NCBI GenBank assembly: GCA_016235065.1
Contig: JACRMB010000010.1
Span: 258,281 to 322,280, forward strand
Length of the DNA: 64,000 bases
Direction of reading: 5' to 3'
DNA from: Actinomycetota bacterium
Lineage (GTDB): Bacteria; Actinomycetota; Thermoleophilia; BMS3ABIN01
In this document: positions 50,923 to 58,784 of the stretch, piece by piece
Layout: each line of letters starts with the position of its first letter
How positions within the stretch are numbered: the first letter of the stretch is position 1
Program-made: the position numbers and the translations under genes
The notes under the pieces: generated by a model
Databases searched by the model: none
What the model saw: the letters and a program-made list of their open reading frames with translations, nothing else
Told to the model about the DNA's origin: nothing

Positions 50923-53628
50923 ATGACGTTACGCAAGAAGACTTTGTTGATAATCAGTCTTACCATGGCAGCTCTTCTTGCAGTTTTTTACCTGATCTCC
51001 TCAGCTGTGCTGCTTAATGGCTTCGAGGAGATCGAGGCCCAGGAGACCCGGCAGGATGTCCAGCGGACCATCGACTCGCTTGTCGACGATATGGCAGCCC
51101 TTGAGAATTCGACCCGGGACTGGGCGGTATGGGATGACACTTACGCGTTCATCAGCGACGGCAATGCCGAATACGTAAAGACCATCGAGACGAGCTTCGT
51201 CAACAACCAGGTTAACATGATGATGTTCGTTGACAGCTCCACCAATATCGTGTTCGCGGAAGCTTTCGACCTCGCCGCCGAAGAAAAAGTGGAGCTGCCC
51301 GAGAGCTGGCGCTTACTGATCGGCGAGGAAATGAGGCTTCTCAGCGACCCCGATCACACGGACGCGGTGACAGGTCTGGTCATGATGCCCGAGGGTCCGA
51401 TGCTGATCACCGCTCACCCGATCCTGACCAGCGAGGGAACCGGGCCGGCGAAGGGAACGGTCATCTGGGGCCGGTACCTGGACGAGTCGCAGGTGGATCG
51501 GCTGGCCGAGATCACGAACCTTTCCCTTGCTGCTTTCCGTCTTGATGATCCTTCGCTGCCAGACGATTTCCGTCAGGCTTTGAATTCAATCGACGAACAG
51601 AACCAGTATTTTGTCGAGCTGCTGGATTCTGACAATATAGCTGGCTATGCCGTGCTCGAGGATATCAGGGGCGCGCCGGTGCTGATCCTGCGGGTAGATA
51701 CACACAGGGCCATCTACCACCAGGGTTTGTCCACCATGCATTATTTTGTGGCATTTATTTTCGCCGCCAGCCTCATCATCGGCGTCACGACGACGTCCTT
51801 GCTTGAAGTGACGGTCTTTTCAAGGATGTCTCGCATCAGTGATGACGTCCGCAAAATCGGCTCCCGCAAGGATGCGACCGCCCGGGTGAGCATCAGCGGC
51901 GGGGACGAACTGACAAGTCTTGCCGGAGGCATCAACACGATGCTGTCGGCGCTGGAGGAATCCCAACGAGACCTGCGCGCGGCCCACGACGAGCTCGAGG
52001 CCAGGGTCCAGGAGCGTACGGTCGAGCTGCGCGACAAGGTCGCCGTACTGCAGACCCTTACCGAGATCGACAGCGAGGTGATGGGCGCTACCCGCTCACA
52101 GTCGATTCTGAACCTTGTCTGCCACCGTGCCGCCGAGCTGCTTCGGGCTCCCAAGGGACTGATCGTGCTCAGTGGCGATGGTGACGAAGGGCATGTCGCC
52201 GCCAGCGTCGGCCTCGAATATGAAGCAGGAGTCGAGGAAGAGATCACGCCATACATGAACGCCGACGGCCTCGACAATATCGATCTCTACCATAACGGGG
52301 CCTTCGCGGTGAATAATATCGCCGAGACCATGCCTCACATGAGGGAGTTCCGCATCAGGGAAAATATAAGATCCCTTGCGGTGGCGCCGCTGGTTACTGA
52401 AGGGCGGATGCTCGGCGCGCTCCTGGTGTTCGATACGGTCAAACGCAAGTGGAGCCCCGATGAAGTGCAGGTCATGGGCCTGCTCTCCGTGCAGGCGGCA
52501 ATCGCCCTTGACGAAGCCAGGCTATTCGAAGAGGAACAGTCCCGCCGCGAAGAACTGGCTGTGCTTTACGGACTATCCCGGGAGCTTGCCGATGCACCCC
52601 CGGAACTCGACCGGATCCTCGATCTGGTGGCAAAACACACGGTCGAGACTACCCATGTCACCTTTGCCGGCATAGCACTGGTGGATGAAAAAGAAGAGCT
52701 CGTCATACGCGCGGCTCATCCGGTCCGTTCGCTCGATTGCGATCTGCTGACCGACAGCCGCCAGGCAATGCAGCAGAATTTCTGTCATGTCTGCCTGCAG
52801 CTTTATGCGCCGATCGTGATCCGTGACGATTCTGCCGACCTGAGCCCGCGTGAACGCGAGATGCTCTTTCCAGACGACACCCACACGCTCTGCCTGGTGC
52901 CGTTGCGCGCCGGCGATCGTGCCCTGGGCCTGCTGATGCTCGGCGAAGCCCGGGGTGAGAAGCGGGAGCCGTTCACGCCGGAGAAGATGCGGCTCGCCCA
53001 CAGCATCGCCGACCAGACCGCCAGCTCCCTGGTGCGCGCCGAGCTGTTCACCCAGCTCGAGCATTCTTATCTGGAGACGGTCCTGTCCCTCGCTGGCGCG
53101 GTCGAGGCGAAGGATACCTATACTGCGGACCATGCCGAGAGCCTGGCCAGAATGGCATTGGCTATCGGCAGCAAGGCGGGTATGAGCGAGAAGGAACTGG
53201 AAGCTCTTCACTTCGGTGCAATCCTCCATGACGTCGGCAAGATCGGCGTTCCGGATTCCGTCCTTCAGAAACCTGGAAAGCTGGATGATGACGAATGGCG
53301 GCTGATGAAAAAACATCCGGACATCGGCGCGCGGATACTTTCGCCGGTGCCTCGCCTGGCTGGCGCCGCCAGCATCGTTCGCCATCACCATGAACGCTTT
53401 GACGGCAGCGGCTATCCCGACGGCCTCGCCGGGGAGGATATCCCGCTCGGCGCGCGTATCCTCACCGTCGTCGATTCCTACAGCGCCATGGTCGACGATC
53501 GTGTATACAAGGAAGCCTTCTCAAAGGATGAAGCCATCGCGGAGCTCAGGCGCTGCGCCGGCTCACAGTTCGATCCGCAGATCGTGGAGTTCTTCCTGGA
53601 GAAGACAGCAGACGGCGCGCCAGGATAA
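50923..53628 (+). CDS. CHASE4-HAMP-GAF-GAF-HD-GYP sensor, probable c-di-GMP phosphodiesterase
   Basis: A 901-residue protein. A membrane helix (about 7-29), a periplasmic CHASE4-like domain (about 35-260, with NSTRDWAVWDDTYAF), a second helix (about 278-300), HAMP, a short coiled coil, two GAF domains (about 390-535 and 560-710) and a C-terminal HD-GYP domain. The catalytic motifs are complete: AILHDVGKIGVPD, HHHERFDGSGYPDGLAGED and the ARILTVVDSYSAM helix. HD-GYP enzymes hydrolyse c-di-GMP. The external ligand is unknown. It starts 105 bases after nifB but without clear coupling, and is followed by a paralogue at 53725. Confidence 0.92.
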   Translation: MTLRKKTLLIISLTMAALLAVFYLISSAVLLNGFEEIEAQETRQDVQRTIDSLVDDMAALENSTRDWAVWDDTYAFISDGNAEYVKTIETSFVNNQVNMMMFVDSSTNIVFAEAFDLAAEEKVELPESWRLLIGEEMRLLSDPDHTDAVTGLVMMPEGPMLITAHPILTSEGTGPAKGTVIWGRYLDESQVDRLAEITNLSLAAFRLDDPSLPDDFRQALNSIDEQNQYFVELLDSDNIAGYAVLEDIRGAPVLILRVDTHRAIYHQGLSTMHYFVAFIFAASLIIGVTTTSLLEVTVFSRMSRISDDVRKIGSRKDATARVSISGGDELTSLAGGINTMLSALEESQRDLRAAHDELEARVQERTVELRDKVAVLQTLTEIDSEVMGATRSQSILNLVCHRAAELLRAPKGLIVLSGDGDEGHVAASVGLEYEAGVEEEITPYMNADGLDNIDLYHNGAFAVNNIAETMPHMREFRIRENIRSLAVAPLVTEGRMLGALLVFDTVKRKWSPDEVQVMGLLSVQAAIALDEARLFEEEQSRREELAVLYGLSRELADAPPELDRILDLVAKHTVETTHVTFAGIALVDEKEELVIRAAHPVRSLDCDLLTDSRQAMQQNFCHVCLQLYAPIVIRDDSADLSPREREMLFPDDTHTLCLVPLRAGDRALGLLMLGEARGEKREPFTPEKMRLAHSIADQTASSLVRAELFTQLEHSYLETVLSLAGAVEAKDTYTADHAESLARMALAIGSKAGMSEKELEALHFGAILHDVGKIGVPDSVLQKPGKLDDDEWRLMKKHPDIGARILSPVPRLAGAASIVRHHHERFDGSGYPDGLAGEDIPLGARILTVVDSYSAMVDDRVYKEAFSKDEAIAELRRCAGSQFDPQIVEFFLEKTADGAPG

Positions 53629-53724
53629 GCCCGGATTCCACCAGATAAATTAAAGGGAAAGACGCAGGCTCCGAGTACCTAATCCAGCAGAGGCGCAAAA
53701 CCATATTGATGGGAGCCTGCCGCT

Positions 53725-55515
53725 ATCAGGAAGTTCAGCTTACTTGCAAAATACTCCATCCTCTCGCTGATCGTAACCGCGGGGGTCTCACTTTTCGTGG
53801 CCTGGGGCCTGCAGCGCAATCAGGAAGCCAGGATCATCGAGATCGAGGCTGACAGCGCCGCCGATCAGGTAGATACCGTGCTGGCGTCCCACCTGCTCCC
53901 ATCCGACTTCAACCAGCCGCTCAGCCCTGAAAGGTACCGGCAGATCGATGAGATAATACGCACGGATATCGTGCACGAACACGTGGTGCGCGTGAAACTG
54001 TGGAACCGGGAAGGCAAGCTGATCTATTCGGATGCCGGTGACGGCGAGATGGTCGGCGAGACCCCGGAGATGTCACACGAACTCGAGGAAGCGCTCGACG
54101 GTGAGATGGCCACGGAGATCTCCGATCTCGAAAAAGAGGAGAACGCCACGGAGGCCGAGCGGTTCGAGCATCTGCTGGAAGTGTATGCTCCAGTCCGGCT
54201 CGACGGGTCAGACCAGATCGTCGGAGCCTTCGAGGCTTATCACCACCTTGGCGTGCTCGAGCCCGGTATCGCCGACATGCGGCGCTTCGTAGCCTTCAGC
54301 ATTGGCGCCGGTGCGGTGATCATATATTTTTCTCTGTTCGGGATAGTCCGTGGAGCCTCCCGGCAGCTGGTAAGACGCAGCCGGGAGAACAGACGGCTGT
54401 TCGAAGAGGAAAAGACCCGCCGGTCAGAGCTGTCAGCGCTGTATGGCCTTTCCCGTTCCCTGGTCAATGCCCCGCCAGAGGAAGGTGAATCCCTCGGCAT
54501 CATCGTCAGGAATGCCGTCGATACCCTGCATGTGACTTTCGCCTGCGCCTTCCTGCTGGAAGGAGACAGCGTGGTCCAGCGAACCGCACATCCAATCCGT
54601 TATCTCGGGCGTGACCTGAAGGTCGAACAATGTTACCTCAACGAACACTGCCCCAGTCTGCTGCAGGCGGCGCTGGCGGATGAGCCGGTTCTGATCCGCC
54701 GGGATGCAGCTGCCGGTCTGTCCAGCCAAGAGCGGCATATGCTCTACCTGGACCTGGCGCAGACGATCTGCCTTGTTCCTGTCAAGGCGGGTGAGCTTCC
54801 GCTGGGCATCCTGCTCCTGGGCGAATCGCGCAGTGACATCCGTGAGCCGTTCACGCCGGAGAAGCTGCGCCTCTGCGGCAGCATCGCCGACCAGGCGGCC
54901 AGCTCCCTGCAACGCGCCAGTCTCTTCAGCGACCTGGAGAAAGCATATCTGGAAACAGTGCTTACCCTGGCGAACGCCGTCGAGGCCAAGGACACTTACA
55001 CCAAGAACCACGCCGAGAACGTATCGCATATGGCGGTGGAGGTCGGCAAGGCAATGGGGCTCGACGACAACCTGCTGGAGGACCTAAAATATGGTGGCGT
55101 GCTCCACGATGTGGGCAAGATCGGCGTCCCCGATGCCGTCCTGAAAAAACCGGGCAAACTCGATGACGAGGAGTGGATCCTGATGCGAGCTCATGCCGCG
55201 CTCGGCTCTGACATCCTCAAACCGGTGCACCGCCTCGCCGGAGCGGCAAATGTGGTGCGCCATCACCATGAACGCTACGACGGCCATGGTTATCCTGACG
55301 AGATCGCGGGAGAAACTATCCCGATCACTGCGCGCATCCTCACGACGGTTGACTCATATAGCGCCATTGTCGACCGGCGGCCGTACAAGCAGGCACGCAG
55401 CCACGCGGAAGCTGTTAAAGAGCTGAAGCGCTGCGCCGGCACCCAGTTCGATCCCGATGTAGTGAGGACATTCATCGGGCTCTTCGAAAGCGGCGCACTC
55501 ACCCCGGACGAATAA
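53725..55515 (+). CDS. GAF-HD-GYP membrane sensor with a probable ATC start
   Basis: About 596 residues if begun at ATC 53725. The first ATG/GTG/TTG in frame is GTG 53797, but that cuts away IRKFSLLAKYSILSLIVTAG, a basic residue cluster plus a membrane helix that every such sensor needs, and the only stop-free codon between TGA 53707 and there with an SD (GGGAG, nine bases) is ATC. The rest is a small periplasmic domain, a second helix near residue 195, one GAF domain and HD-GYP (VLHDVGKIGVPD, HHHERYDGHGYPDEIAGE). It is closely related to the C-terminal half of the preceding gene. Probable c-di-GMP phosphodiesterase. Confidence 0.85.
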   Translation: MRKFSLLAKYSILSLIVTAGVSLFVAWGLQRNQEARIIEIEADSAADQVDTVLASHLLPSDFNQPLSPERYRQIDEIIRTDIVHEHVVRVKLWNREGKLIYSDAGDGEMVGETPEMSHELEEALDGEMATEISDLEKEENATEAERFEHLLEVYAPVRLDGSDQIVGAFEAYHHLGVLEPGIADMRRFVAFSIGAGAVIIYFSLFGIVRGASRQLVRRSRENRRLFEEEKTRRSELSALYGLSRSLVNAPPEEGESLGIIVRNAVDTLHVTFACAFLLEGDSVVQRTAHPIRYLGRDLKVEQCYLNEHCPSLLQAALADEPVLIRRDAAAGLSSQERHMLYLDLAQTICLVPVKAGELPLGILLLGESRSDIREPFTPEKLRLCGSIADQAASSLQRASLFSDLEKAYLETVLTLANAVEAKDTYTKNHAENVSHMAVEVGKAMGLDDNLLEDLKYGGVLHDVGKIGVPDAVLKKPGKLDDEEWILMRAHAALGSDILKPVHRLAGAANVVRHHHERYDGHGYPDEIAGETIPITARILTTVDSYSAIVDRRPYKQARSHAEAVKELKRCAGTQFDPDVVRTFIGLFESGALTPDE

Positions 55516-55519
55516 ATCT

Positions 55520-55537
55520 CTGGCCATGCATGGCCAG
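55520..55537. repeat. 18-bp perfect palindrome
   Basis: CTGGCCATGCATGGCCAG is fully self-complementary and lies just after the HD-GYP stop. No T-tract follows; it may be a protein-binding site or weak terminator. Confidence 0.5.
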
Positions 55538-55587
55538 CCAGCACTGAGCTGGTTTCAAAACCCGGATTAATGGTATTATTAGAGCCA

Positions 55588-55603
55588 TACTACATGCATA
55601 GGA
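55588..55603. promoter_or_regulatory. BlaI-box-like site upstream of the BlaI-family gene
   Basis: TACTACATGCATAGGA matches 12 of 16 positions of the staphylococcal-type MecI/BlaI dyad (TACTACATATGTAGTA), with a perfect left half. It sits 22 bases before the regulator's ATG, next to TATTAT (a possible -10), as expected for autorepression. Confidence 0.55.
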
Positions 55604-55624
55604 ATCAACCCCCCGGAGAGTCAA

Positions 55625-56038
55625 ATGGCCAAAGAGAGAAAAACCTACTGGTATCGTGACAGCATGAGTGCGACCAATCTGACATCTGCGGAAGCAGAGA
55701 TCATGCGCGTGGTCTGGGATGCCGGCGAGCCGGTAACTGTCAGGGACGTCTACGAATCGCTGCTCAAGCAGCGGAAGCTCGCCTACACGACCGTGATGAG
55801 CATTATGGGCAAGCTGACCAAGAAAGGCTTTCTGCTCCAGGATAAAAGCGGCACCGCCTATATCTACTCCGCCGCTTTCACCGATGAGGAGGTGGCCGGC
55901 AATATCATCGATTCCGTCGTCAATAAGGTCCTCGATGGCGCGGCGGCGCCGCTGATATCTCGCCTGCTCGGCTCCAGGAAGAAGCTGACAGCAGAAGAAG
56001 TGGAAAAACTGGAGGAGTTACTAAAAAAGAAGAAGTAG
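55625..56038 (+). CDS. BlaI/MecI/CopY-family repressor
   Basis: This 137-residue winged-helix repressor has recognition region LTSAEAEIMRVVWDAGEPVT, followed by VRDVYESLLKQRKLAYTTVM, the canonical BlaI/MecI DNA-binding core. The C-terminal half is a dimerising and helical tail. In known systems a BlaR1-type protease cuts the repressor within this tail after sensing a signal. GGAGAG precedes ATG 55625. The gene is followed after 26 bases by an M56 peptidase gene, the standard partner, and preceded by a BlaI-box-like dyad. Confidence 0.94.
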   Translation: MAKERKTYWYRDSMSATNLTSAEAEIMRVVWDAGEPVTVRDVYESLLKQRKLAYTTVMSIMGKLTKKGFLLQDKSGTAYIYSAAFTDEEVAGNIIDSVVNKVLDGAAAPLISRLLGSRKKLTAEEVEKLEELLKKKK

Positions 56039-56064
56039 GATGAATCTCGGTCAATCGGGGTTTT

Positions 56065-57144
56065 ATGCTTGACTCGTGGCAACGCATCGTTTTCTTTCAC
56101 CTCCAGCCGGCGATCATCGACGGGATGCTGTCCCTGGCGGGCGTGCTACTGCTCCTGCGGATTTTCCGCGTCCGCAACCCTTCCATAAGGTCATTCTTCC
56201 TCTTCATCCCTCTGGTGCGGCCACTGATCATCCTCCTGGAGGGCAGCGCCCGTGCGAACCGGCTTACATTTCCAAACAGTTATGTCGCCCTGCGTTTTCC
56301 TGATCCGCTGAATCTCATCCCCCTGAGCGACATAGTCGGACAGAACGATTTCTCGGTCGTTTCGCGTCTCATCGTGGCGCTGATCATCGTCTTCCTGATC
56401 ATTGCCCTGGCGTTCCTCGGCTTTCGCTGGGCGAGTTTTGCCCTCTTCTACCGGCGCATGCGGGTCCAGTCGTTGCAGGTCGAGGTACCCGAAAGGGCGG
56501 CTGAGACTCTACGGAGCCTGGTTCTGGACCTGTCTCGCCAGGTCGGCATGGCTCGCCCTCCCGAGATCCTTTTCACTGAAGACGGCTGGATGACACCTTG
56601 CGCCATCGGCTGGCGCCGGCCCGCATTGATAATCGACCCGGCGCTTGCCTTCGATCTTGATCCGGACGAGCTGCGCGCTGTTCTGGCCCATGAAATGAGC
56701 CATATATACCGCCGTGACGGCCTCTGGCACTGGATATCCGTCCTGCTTCGCGACATCCAGTCTTTCAGCCCTTTTTCGCACATGAGCATCTTCAGATTGG
56801 GCCTGGAACGGGAAAAAGCCTGCGACCGCGAAGCTGTCGAATCGTTTCGGCTCCCGCCGCGGCTTCTTGCATCCTGCCTGGTCAAGGTCGCAAGACTGAG
56901 GCTGGTCAAAGAGTCGAAACCGCTTCCCGGTTATGGACTCGGCTTCATGAGTGGTGGCCGCCTGCTGGAGGACCGTCTCAACTACCTGCTCGACATGGAA
57001 AGCGACCTTGTTTCCGGAAAACCGGGGCGTCATAACATCGGCAAAGCAAGAAAAGCGGTTCTGCTGGCCATCTGGATACCCCTGGTCACGATCCAGCTGT
57101 ACATCTGCGCCTGGATCGGCGATTACATCCTGGTCATCAAATAA
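56065..57144 (+). CDS. BlaR1-like M56 membrane metallopeptidase without sensor domain
   Basis: A 359-residue protein. Three N-terminal membrane helices, a cytoplasmic zinc peptidase region with HEMSH (His209-Glu210-His213, in LRAVLAHEMSHIYRRDG) and the third-ligand Glu in EKACDREAVESF, and a final membrane helix (KAVLLAIWIPLVTIQLYICA) at the very C-terminus. The penicillin-binding sensor domain of true BlaR1 is absent, so the signal is something other than a beta-lactam. It could cleave the BlaI-type repressor, the leader of the downstream peptide, or both. The SD is weak. It is 31 bases upstream of the peptide gene. Confidence 0.92.
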   Translation: MLDSWQRIVFFHLQPAIIDGMLSLAGVLLLLRIFRVRNPSIRSFFLFIPLVRPLIILLEGSARANRLTFPNSYVALRFPDPLNLIPLSDIVGQNDFSVVSRLIVALIIVFLIIALAFLGFRWASFALFYRRMRVQSLQVEVPERAAETLRSLVLDLSRQVGMARPPEILFTEDGWMTPCAIGWRRPALIIDPALAFDLDPDELRAVLAHEMSHIYRRDGLWHWISVLLRDIQSFSPFSHMSIFRLGLEREKACDREAVESFRLPPRLLASCLVKVARLRLVKESKPLPGYGLGFMSGGRLLEDRLNYLLDMESDLVSGKPGRHNIGKARKAVLLAIWIPLVTIQLYICAWIGDYILVIK

Positions 57145-57175
57145 AAAACCGAGATCGAGGGAGGTGATTAGCCAG

Positions 57176-57337
57176 ATGAAGTCGGTCAATGAAGACGGCA
57201 AGCTATGGAGCAGCAGGAAGAACGGCAGCATCAGCGGCATCGTCGGCCCCAGCTGCTGCTGGGTTATCGGATGTTGCTGGTACTGGTATGGAATGGCCTC
57301 CAAGGAGGCGGCAAAGCCTGACACCGCAAACGCCTGA
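57176..57337 (+). CDS. Candidate RiPP precursor peptide (53 aa, CC...CCWYWY)
   Basis: A 53-residue peptide from ATG 57176 with an unusually strong SD (AGGGAGGTGA), which suggests high expression. The first 26 residues are a polar, leader-like segment (MKSVNEDGKLWSSRKNG). Residues 27-39 read CCWVIGCCWYWYG: two adjacent Cys pairs and four aromatics in 13 residues. A small Ala/Lys/Asp-rich tail follows. It lies 11 bases before a radical SAM/SPASM gene, the standard partner of sactipeptide and ranthipeptide precursors. Thioether links from the four Cys are the expected modification. I do not recognise it as a known precursor family. Confidence 0.75.
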   Translation: MKSVNEDGKLWSSRKNGSISGIVGPSCCWVIGCCWYWYGMASKEAAKPDTANA

Positions 57338-57348
57338 AAGCCGAAAGC

Positions 57349-58710
57349 ATGTTTCTGACCAGAAGACTGGTGCGTTATAAGGAAGCAGACGGAGAGATCT
57401 GGCTCAACGCTCTCACCGGGGCTGTCGACCGGCTGAGCGGCGAGGAAGTGAGCCTCGTCGACCGGACCCTCAGCCGCGAAGGCGGCCAAATCGATTCGCC
57501 GTTGCTGAGACAGCTGAAGTCTCGCGGCTATCTCTACATTGATAAAGCGGAGGAAGCAGCCGCCTTCGACCGACTGGTCGAAGAGCAACGGCAGGACCAG
57601 GGCAGCAGACCCACAAACCTGATCATATGTCCCACTTTTTCGTGCAATCTGCGCTGCGTTTATTGCTTCCAGCGACTGCCTCATCAGCGATTCTCCAGCA
57701 AGGCGATGAACCTGGATTCACTCTCGCTCGCCCTGGAAGCCTTCCAGCTGATACGTGAAAAGGAGCCCGGCCGACAGTATTCGCTGGGACTCTTCGGCGG
57801 CGAGCCTCTGCTGCTTGCAAACCACGAGGTAGTGCGCCAGGTCATGGAACATGCGAAGTCAGAATCACTGCCGTTGATGATCGTCAGCAATGGTGTCAGT
57901 GTGCCTGGTTTTATCACCATCCTCGAGGAATATGCCGACAGCATCATGGCCGTGCAGTTGACGATCGACGGCCCCGAGGATGTCCACGACGCACGGCGGC
58001 CATCAGCCGGTCGACAGGGCACCTTCCAGGATGTGGCCGCCGCGGCTGACCTGCTCCTGGAAAGGGGCATCAAAGTTGTACTCAGGGCTAACGTGGACAG
58101 GAAGAACCTGGGATCACTGCCTGAATTGACCGGTATCGTGCAAGACCGGGGCTGGGCGGCTAACCCCGCGTTCACATGCAGCCTCGCTCCAGTGAAAGAC
58201 CACCTTGGATCCGGGACTATCCCCAATGTGACACCCGATGCCGAACTGCTTACGACCCTGCTCGACGTCTACGATGAGAATCCCGAAACGGAAGTGCTCT
58301 TTGGATTCCAGGGGCTGCAGATGCTGACACCCGTCGCCGGCCTGATTTGTGGCGAGCGAACGACCTCTCCGAGGGTCTATCATTGCGAGGCGAACTACGG
58401 GGGCTACTGGGTCGCCAGTCCCGACGGCTACCTGTATGCCTGCCCTGAATCGATCGGGCAGCCTCATCTGGCGATTGGACGCTTTGAACCCGAACTGGAG
58501 ATCTGGGACAGCGCCAGGGATGAATGGGCCGGTCGCGACATCGCTACGCTAATTCGATGCAGTGATTGTGCGGTTGGCCCACTGTGCGGAGGCGGCTGTA
58601 CCTATGCTTCCCTGGCTCGCGACCGTGAAGAAAGGCAACCCGACTGTGATCCCGGCCTGGAGGAGGCCATCGGCGTATTCCTCCGCAGACGAGTCATCAC
58701 TTCCTGCTGA
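57349..58710 (+). CDS. Radical SAM/SPASM peptide maturase
   Basis: This 453-residue enzyme has an N-terminal domain (about 1-85, YKEADGEIWLNALTGAVDRL) that looks like the small winged or RRE-like region of peptide-modifying radical SAM enzymes. The radical SAM core has Cys99, Cys103 and Cys106 (CNLRCVYCFQ) and LFGGEPLL. The SPASM domain fits the full seven-Cys rule: C...GYLYAC, then CSDCAVGPLCGGGC (C-x2-C-x5-C-x3-C), then a last Cys in QPDC, giving two auxiliary clusters. Such enzymes install thioether or carbon-carbon crosslinks in ribosomal peptides. The SD is weak compared with that of the peptide gene. Confidence 0.93.
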   Translation: MFLTRRLVRYKEADGEIWLNALTGAVDRLSGEEVSLVDRTLSREGGQIDSPLLRQLKSRGYLYIDKAEEAAAFDRLVEEQRQDQGSRPTNLIICPTFSCNLRCVYCFQRLPHQRFSSKAMNLDSLSLALEAFQLIREKEPGRQYSLGLFGGEPLLLANHEVVRQVMEHAKSESLPLMIVSNGVSVPGFITILEEYADSIMAVQLTIDGPEDVHDARRPSAGRQGTFQDVAAAADLLLERGIKVVLRANVDRKNLGSLPELTGIVQDRGWAANPAFTCSLAPVKDHLGSGTIPNVTPDAELLTTLLDVYDENPETEVLFGFQGLQMLTPVAGLICGERTTSPRVYHCEANYGGYWVASPDGYLYACPESIGQPHLAIGRFEPELEIWDSARDEWAGRDIATLIRCSDCAVGPLCGGGCTYASLARDREERQPDCDPGLEEAIGVFLRRRVITSC

Positions 58711-58755
58711 GAAGTCCCTGCCTGATATCGATAAATGAAGGAAAATGCGGTATAT

Positions 58756-58771
58756 TACTATAACTGTAGTA
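58756..58771. promoter_or_regulatory. BlaI-box-like dyad upstream of the GGDEF/HD-GYP gene
   Basis: TACTATAACTGTAGTA matches 13 of 16 positions of the MecI/BlaI operator and has dyad symmetry (TACTA/TAGTA). It overlaps TACTAT (58770-58775), the likely -10 element of the gene starting at 58785, so binding should block transcription. Confidence 0.6.
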
Positions 58772-58784
58772 CTATGAGATTATT

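Noticed and set aside
56065-57144. True BlaR1 beta-lactam receptor
   Set aside because: The protein ends at the fourth membrane helix and has no penicillin-binding domain, and no beta-lactamase or PBP2a gene is present.
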